Positions 1 through 9,100 of a stretch of 64,000 nucleotides of DNA are shown here, one piece after another. The notes under the pieces were generated by a model that saw nothing but the letters and a program-made list of their open reading frames with translations, was not told where the DNA came from and did not search any database. The position numbers were made by a program, and so were the translations under genes. The DNA comes from Hippasteria phrygiana (lineage: Eukaryota; Echinodermata; Asteroidea; Valvatida; Goniasteridae), in the NCBI GenBank assembly GCA_037893225.1, contig JAZGUH010000026.1, forward strand, positions 682,001 to 746,000, given 5' to 3'. Position 1 is the first letter of the stretch. Each line of letters starts with the position of its first letter.

Positions 1-85
1 AAAATTAGCTGAAGTGACCAAAAAGGTCTTGAAGATTTTCAGCAACCTTTCACGTGGTCTCTTTTGCTGAATTTTTTTCCCACAG

Positions 86-161
86 GAAATGACCCAGATG
101 ATGAACAAGTGTATCACGCACATCATCGGTACTGAGGACATACCTTGCTCCGGAAGCCCAG
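86..161 (+). CDS. MAP3K4: MAP3K4 exon a (first in window)
   Basis: The acceptor TTTTTTTCCCACAG ends at base 85 and the donor GTGCGT begins at 162. The exon reads 25 codons, starting EMTQMMNKC and ending CSGSP, and leaves one G for the next exon. It lies upstream of the kinase domain. The frame was set by continuity with the following exons. Confidence 0.8.
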
Positions 162-3100
162 GTGCGTTGAAGTATTGTAACTTTCACAAACGTTCGATTG
201 CGCGCTGCCAGTCATATCTAGGTGTCTTGTTGCAGATTCTTCGCAATCTTCCGTTTCCGAATCCGATTTGGTTTGAAAATAAAATGAGCTTAGACATTGT
301 ATTATTTATTTACAATGTTGTCAAAAGAATGTAAACTATGTGTTTGACTGTGATATGTAATAAAATAAACCGTATTATACAATGCTTGAATAAACTCCCG
401 CCATCTGATTGGTGGATCGTCGATCACGCGCATTGAATTATTCGTACCAAGGCACAGCACCGCAAAAATAGAAGTTCGATTCAACGGTACTCATTGAATA
501 GAACTTCCATAATTCCACGGTCAAACTATTGGTGGCGCTACACCACGGCTGTCATTCGCACAAAATGGCGGATGATGTTCGCAAAAATGAATTTGCAAGA
601 TACGCAGGGACAACAATTGAAGCTGTAGCTGAATCGGAACTGGACAACTTTTTATCGCGGTTTTATACGGGACTGAGAAAACGCCACCTTGTTCACAAAG
701 TCAAAGAAATCCATGCAATTCTATCCATCGAGGATTTTTTCGGGCGTTGTATAAAACAGATCATGAATGTTTCACTTTCGTGCAATTTGTAAGAATAATT
801 CCATGAGGTCCGACAACTGCGAAAAATAAGATCTCATTGAATATTTTACATAACAGTGTGTTGCACACTGTCGTAAAAATCACACAATGAAGGGCTTGGG
901 TGCAGGAGTACTGCAACTTTACTTCCAAGAGCTTAGTTGAGGGGGGGAGCACAAGTGTTGTGAGCACAGAACATCTCCAATGAGGCTTGTGATGCTGTGG
1001 ACGTGGGTGAGTATGAATGAAAACTACTCCTGAAACCCTGGAAAAGTCCAAATTTTATCCTGATTTTGTCCTCCAAAGTCCTACTTTTGTTCTTTTAAAA
1101 ATAAATTGATCCTACTGTATTCTAATTCTTTTTCACATGGGTCTGCTTGAAAGCCTGAAATGGGTTAAATTGAGCACTGAACAACATTTCACTAGGCAGT
1201 CCAGCATAGCAACATTGATTTGAGCACAGAAATGACACTGTGAATCCCTTGGATGTGATTTCCTATTCAAAATGGACATGAGGATTAAGAGGATGTGATT
1301 TTAACAATGAGGGTCCAAAATCACATCCTACTCTATTTAGAATCACATCTGAAGCCTGTGAACTATTTTCCCACCCTGACAAAGAGTACATTGTGACTTC
1401 TGGGTTTAACAGCTTAAACCGCATTGTGATTCTGGACTCTGGATGTGATTTTAGACCCTCATTGTTAAGATCACATTCTCTTAATCCTCCTGTCCATTCG
1501 GAATAGGAAATCACATCCAAGGGGTTCATAGTGTGAAAAGGATCTTTATAAATCAAGTTTTTTAATTTTTTATTTCCTTTAACTGCAGCAATACCTGTGA
1601 CAAGTCCCCTGGATGGCAGCACGTTGAAGCTGACCCGTGGCTGGTCCAAGACCTCCCGGTCAGCGTCGGACACCACTCCGTCCCCCCACATGCCGTCCCC
1701 GGTGCAGTTTGGCGAGCTGCAACGTACCAACAGTACAGAGAGGTTCCTGTCACTGATGCCGAACAGCAGTCCAACCGAAGATTTGGCAGGTACGTTGGGA
1801 TGAAACCGAGTAAATTTGGCCCTCCAGACAGCAATTAGTAATTGAGACTATTGATTGATTGAGACATACCGGTCTTTTCCGTTGTTCTCACCAGCCGTGC
1901 ACATGCTCAGGGCTCCATTTCATGGAATCCGTAACACCGAATTCTGTGCCAACGGCCTGCAATTCTGCGCTAACCGAGCTTAGCACATAAATTCTGCGCT
2001 AACTCCGTAACACTTGATGTATGCATGCGCACAAGCCAAAATTCCTTGCTAATCCGTGAAATACGTAACCGTTAGCACAGAATTTTCTGCTGTAGTTAGC
2101 GGAAATTTTTCGCTTACCGTTACGGATTCCATGAAATTGGGCCCAGAACTTTGCACGCAGGCTCGGAACTAGCAAAAAGGACCGATATGTCTGCTGCCAC
2201 CAGTGTCTGAAAAGTCTCTGATTGAACAAACGTCTGAATAATGCATGTACGTAGAGCTGTGTTAAATAACTATGCGCTAACTGGTGTTGTTATATCTCCA
2301 TCTTGGATACTGTATTTTGATTGGCCTAGAACGATCACGTGTCCGGTGTATAAAAACGACCGGCACACTCCAAGCATGATATCACACATCAGCCAGCTAT
2401 TGAGCTGTATCACTGGTACCCATGCTCCACTGTTAATGATAGTAAACTATAGTGGGAGCAGCGGACTAGCAGACGATCAGCTGTTTTGATCACGTGATTT
2501 GTTTGAGTTAATTTCAACCGAAAAAGGCAAGTTGAACTGGGGTGTTAAAAATGTCATATCCCACATCACAGCAGTCAGCAATTGTTAATTGATTGTCATA
2601 GTGATTTTGGCATATTTTCTGGTAGAGACAGTCAGGGGCAATACTTCACTACATGAGCACATACCGGGTACTCAATCCATTGTTTGCCTGTTGTTTGCAC
2701 CCCATTAATAACAGCTTGACAGAATGGGGTTAAGGAAGCAGAGTTTCATTATAACTCAACCAAAACCCAAATGTAACTCGTTTATCTCTCTCTGAAGTTA
2801 GTTACTTCACCTGGTGTATCTTCAGAATTTTTCTCCATACTCTCTGCGGCTGTAATCATGCATGTGTTGTTTCACATTATACAACACCTAAATAAATCCC
2901 AGCCATCCGATTGGTGGATCGTCGATCACGTGCATTGAATTATTCGACCCATCACACGACGCGAACCCGCACCGCCCAAAACGTTCTATCACATGGTTCT
3001 ATCAAACGGTGCGCGCGCATTGATAGAACCAAAAGAACTTCCCTAATTTCACGGTCACTATTAGTGGCGCTACAGTACAACAGGGCTGTCATTCACACAA

Positions 3101-6100
3101 CATGGCGGTCGAGTTCCCCGAACTGCCGCGGTTTGTTCTCCTAACAGACTACGAAATATTGGAACTTGTAGGCGATGCTGACGCTCCAAATACAAAGAGA
3201 CATTAATCAAATATGGAGTGAAAGGATTAGATGAATTTGCAAGACGCGCAGGAACAACAATTGAAGCTTTAACTGATTCGGAACTCGACAATTTTTTGTC
3301 GCGGTTTTATGCGGGACTGAGAAGGTAAACGGCACATTGTAACATTACACAAAGAAATCCATGCATGCAATCTGTCATCTCATGAAATTTTTCTTACCAT
3401 CGCGCTCATAAACATTAATTATTTGTATACTGTCAACAGAGCCCTCCTACTCCAAGTACGACAAGCGCCCCACCTCCAGCCCTTTGTCCCCGCCCCAGTC
3501 CGCCCCCCTGGGCCGCATGTTCCGCTGCATCTCCAAGGACAGTTCGGAGTCGCTGTCTAAGCTGGACCGCTGGCAGCGCATCCGCAGCAAGCTGCAGCAG
3601 CTGGACGCCAAGCGTACCCAGAAGCTGCAGAACCTGCAGATGATTGGCATGGTCAGCGACCGGCACAGCGACAACGAGGTGGTCAACATCAACTGCAAGA
3701 AGGTGACCTTCCGCTGGCAGAGAGGACGCAAGATCGGTGAGCCTGGGGGTCAAATGTCTCGATATTATATCAGATTACATGAGATTATCCCCCTGATCTG
3801 ATTAATGTTTGCACCAACAAATTGTAATATAGATTTGTAAAGCGCACGTATCCACCAGAGTTGTAGTCGAGTCCCCGTAAGTCCTTTCGCAAGCCCATTT
3901 AGAAGTCTTTTCATAAATCCAGTCACAAGTAACTGGATGAACAATGACAAAGGAATGCCTTTGTCAAAGCTCATTTGAATAGCTTGTGATTTGAATTAGG
4001 ACTGGAGGGTTTGTGATGGACTTGCAGGGACTTGTGATGGACTCGACTACATCTTGGGTATCCAGCATGATCATAGTGCTCAAGGCACTACATAAGTACC
4101 CCAGCTCATCAGGCCAATTAATCATTCCTTACAGCCAACGGGGAAGTATACAGCCCCGGCTGCAAAAAAAAAAACCACCTGGCTGGTTGTTGTCTATACG
4201 CGCATTCCTGTGTGTACTCAATCCATTGTTTGTCTATTGTTTGTATTACGCTTGACTGCACACGCCCGCATTGAAATACCACTACCAGCACCCCATTAAT
4301 AACAGCCGGCCAGAAAGGGTTAATGCTTGCACCAGAAAAGTTAGTGTGCGGTGCACTTTGCATAGACTTTGCCTAGAATCTCTGGTTGCTATGGGTATTG
4401 GTAGCCATGGGATAGTACCGTTTTGGCCATGGGATAGTCTTCTTTTGGAGTGTTATAGTAACAGTAAACAACACAATAAGCAAATAGGGAGACAGATTCC
4501 TTGGATGGGACGTTATAATGAAAAGCAGTATACAAATACTACAGTGTACTTTGTGATAGTGTACTTTGGAACACCCCCAGGACACCTGTATTTTTTAGTT
4601 CTTTAATGGTTTTTATCGCCTCAAAATGCCCAGCGTTGAGATATCTTTTTTAAAGCTAATAACTCAAGTTTATAGACAACTTGATCAGAGATCGAGTTAT
4701 AAAATTGTCACATCGGGTCTGCTCTTTTGATCTGTGTTCAGGTGAAGGACAGCGTGGCACTACAGTGTACTCGTGCATCAACATGGACAGCGGAGAGACG
4801 CTTGCCATGAAAGAGGTAATGACCACGGAGCTGCTAAGCACAAACATTTGCTTAGCACCAAAAAGTCTTGCTTAGTAAAAACAGGTTACTAGCCAAAAGG
4901 CCATGGGATTTTCATGCTAAGCAAACAACAGCTGAATGTCAGCCACAAGCGATACACTTCACATCAAAATTCATCCTATATTTACCAAGGAAGACTTTTC
5001 ATACTAGGAAGACTTAGCATCGCCGTGAAATTGGCCTCGGGTTGCTTGTAAATAATTTATGGGCAAGTCCAAGAATTTGTGCATGTTAGGTATTGGACAT
5101 TCAGGAAGTTTAACCCTTGTAAAAGCAGTCGTTGATTTCAGTGTTTTTGACTCTAAGGTTGAGCATCTGCAAGGAGAATATCCACAAGAATTCATGTTAT
5201 TTGATAATGAATACAAAGAAAATATTGACCACTGATGTGACGCTTAACAGAAGGTTTAAAACTGGCTTACGTGTAGAAGAAATAGATGTAATGTTGGGAG
5301 GGAGGTCGTTCCAAATTTTTGGTATCCGGAATTAAACGGTGCATTGAACAACGGAAGTTCCAAGCTGAGGAACCTGAATTTTATTGACCAAGTTACAAGA
5401 ATGGAAGTAAGTTATCAGGAAATAATAGAGGAAGACAATTTTTGTTATATTTCAACTAATAAATGCTTTTAATGACATCACTTCCATGTTAATGCACAGA
5501 GACATGTACTTGGTGCATTCTTTGATTAATACGCTGAAGTTAACTGGGTTATTGTTCAAGGCTTTTTGGTAAGAAAACTTGATTCATATACCTGCTTATA
5601 CCTGCATGAGGCTGAAATCAAGTCTTTGGTTGTCCAACTTCTTGTATAAATCTTGAGGGAAATGATGCGGCAATGTATTTCTATAGGATTGCAGATCCTG
5701 GTTTGACTCAGTCCATGTTAATTGGGTGTAGTCTATGTGAGAACGACGTCACACTAACGCAGAGGATACTTTGGTTTTCTTTTAGAAAGATCACAACGAC
5801 TGACACAGATAAAAAGACTTACATTATGAACTTTTGATTTGATTTGATTTATTTCCATTCATCACAACAAGTGAAAAAGAAGCAAGTAAATAGTACAATA
5901 CACAGGGTGATGTATGGAGGATACCTGGCAGAAGCATAGGCTTATACGAGGCCAGGCTCCTTTACAAATAATTAAATGTTACTTTCTAAATAAATATAAA
6001 TAATTTTATTACGTAATAAAAGTTTCAGGAAAAGAATGTCATTAACAGGAGTATAAAAAGGAAGGGAAATACATTTAGCAATGATACATCAATACAAATA

Positions 6101-9100
6101 TAATATTGGAGCATTAAGCAGTAGTATACTGTTATTCACTATAATTTTCCGGAAATAATAGTTTTTTTGAAGTATTTTTTAAAACCGTGTATGTTTCTAA
6201 AGTAAGGGATTGGCATTATTTTATTCCATAGAAGAGGGCCTTGGTGTCTAACTGTTTTTAAAAATAAAGTGGTGATACTTGGGTAATACATTCTTCCATA
6301 CGGACCAATCATAATGAGTCAGTCCATCATGTCACTTTCCAGTGATCTACACGCAAGCGCATGATATGTAAACCACTGCTGTTTGCTAATGAGTTTGAAA
6401 CACGTAGTCTTGGTGTTTGTGACAATAACGGGCAGAAATCTTAACTTTTTAATATATATATATATATATGCCATGATACAGTGAGCTGTAGACGTCACTT
6501 CTTCGTACATTCTACATGTGGCCCAAAATTGGAAAGCAGAATGACGTATTTTGGATGACTATAACATGGACATGTAATGGAGTTGTGGAGGAACTTTTCC
6601 TTCATAAAGTCACACAATCTTGATATAGTCCATGGGGTGAACATGGTGCCTTACATATGGTACTGCAAGGGGACTTTTTCTAGGACTTGCCCTGATCAAC
6701 AGTATAATTGACGTGTAACCTTGCACTTTTCCTCAGCAAGACCTAATGTAATAAAACCCGAAAATAGCTACACTTCAGTTTCTCCCCTTTCCCACAGCTT
6801 CGATTTCAGCGGAACGACCACAGTGTCATCAAGGACATCGCTGACGAAATCAAGAACTTTGAGGGAATCCGCCACCCAAGCCTTGTACGCTACTACGGGG
6901 TTGAAATACACAGGGTAATACACACTGTATTTCTAAATGCAATCAAGCCAGTTCGGTATCTCAAAGGTCAAAGGTTATTCGGGATAAAATTGCTGACGTA
7001 GTGTCATGCTATGTTTAATACGCGAATGCCCATTCTGATTGAATTTAACACGTGCACGTTGTGCGACCCCCTTTTGCGTTCACACGCACGCGTTAGGTCA
7101 CGTGGGTCATTCCGGATAAAATGTCATTGTGCACATGCGCAGTTGAAATACCGAACTGGCTTCTTTTAGGCTGTACATGGAGGAAAGTAGAAATTATAAG
7201 AAGTCTTCAGGAGCACCATGTGAAGATAGATTACTCAGAAACACCATGCGTTTTGTACACGGCTCCCAACATCAGGGGTGTCCAAAGCACAGCCAAAAGA
7301 GAGCTACTTTTTGTGGGCGGGGCACATCCCATCATGTTTTTGGGCCTAATTAGACCTGATTATTACTAAAAAACTAAAATACATGTGGGAGGGAGGTTAA
7401 TTGGTCTCACCGACGGTGTACGTTACCCTGCCTGGGCCTATAGGTCTGAAAAGTTGAAGATTTACCCTCTATTTAGATCTGGGCCCAGGAAAACCATAAG
7501 GGTGGTAGGGTGGGTAATTCAAAATGTCGCCAACCCTACCACCTGTTATTGTAACCCTATACCTAGAGTGGCCTTGTATTTGGTGATTTCAATAATAATA
7601 AAAAAATCAAAATCAAAGTGTTTCAGAACATAGACATTTTGATTTCTGCAAACCTTTACCTCATCAATGGTTTTAAAAGGGTTAAATTACCCTAGATGAT
7701 GAGTAACGGTTGTATTATTTAAACATTGTTAGGAAGAGCTTCTGATCTTCATGGAGTACTGTGACGAAGGAACCATAGCTGAGGTGGCCAAGGCTGGACT
7801 GCCAGAGCCGATGGTGCGACGCTACGCCCAGGAGATAACTGTAGCCGTTAGCTTCCTCCACGAACATGGCATTGTGCATCGAGATATCAAAGGTACAGTT
7901 GGAATGTAACTCCTCATTCTCCTCACACAGATGCTGTGAAACCGTCCTAGGTATGGCCATAATTGGAAGGATGAGCCTGTTGTGTATTTTTTATGGAAGT
8001 CGCCCAATACAAGGCTAAAAGCCACTCTACAATCCCAGCCAAAATGCTTGGGCCACGTGATGATAAACATACCCTCCCCCGCGCCCCCCGCTCAATGTTG
8101 TAATCTCAAGCCAGAGCGCATTCCGCGCAATGAGAGCCAACATTGATCGGGGGCAGGGGGGTCGGGGGCCCAACGAGATTTTGCCGGGATTGTAGGTAAA
8201 GGGGTACAACAGAGGTGGTGGGGTTTGCCACATTTTAGGTTGCAAGTCCCCCCCCTCCCCCCCCCCCCCACCACCACCCTTGCAGTTTTCCTGAGTCCAG
8301 ATCTAAATAGAGGATAAATCTTCAACAGATACCAAATAAATGATCCCAGTTTTCAGACATATAGACCCAGGCGGGGTAACTTCCACCGTTGGTGAGACCA
8401 CCTTGAATCGGGGACCTCCTATTGTCCTCCTATTGTTCATACTCTAACTTTTTTTGGCAAGGGTCTCATTGGTTTTGTACACGGTTTTCAAATGGGGACC
8501 TTTCTCAACCGGGGACCCTATTGTCCTATCTATTGTTAAAGGTCCACAATTGAATGCAAAAACAAACCCACCTCGGATGAGTGCGTGACTAAAGAACGGT
8601 TTTAATAATGCATGTATCTGCCGCTTGTGTCTGTAAACAGCCAAAATTATCAAGTGACAGCCATGAACGTGCATTTCAACCATTGTAAAGCCGTACTAAA
8701 TTTGCAGCTTTTCCTTGGTTTGTACACAACTGTTGACACACCCAACTGGTTTTACTACCTCTCTGGTAATTTAAGGTAGCTTCATGGTTGGATCTGACTC
8801 TGTTTGGGGATGTTCTGTCTAAAATGCAGAAGGTCGAGTTAGACAAGACTTCTGAAACAAAAATTGTTAAAGCAAGCATTGGAAAGTGTTGGGTTTAAAT
8901 CCAAAAATTGAAGCAAAATTTTGTGATATCGCATGGCATAAATTGAGAGGAAATTTGTGTTTTTTAATCAATGGATTAAAAAATCAGGCAGAAAAAAGAC
9001 ATTCTTATTAACTTGGAACTTATTTTAGGGGTTCCATTATAACTTTTAATGGAATTGTTAGGTTAGTATGGTGCTTTGGAAAGGGGACTAATCTGGTTGA

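Noticed and set aside
1263..1834. Minus frames of 155 and 90 codons
   Set aside because: They overlap MAP3K4 exon b in antisense and a non-coding foldback.
3433..3753. Minus frames over MAP3K4 exon c
   Set aside because: Shadows of a GC-rich exon. The plus frame has the splice sites and homology.
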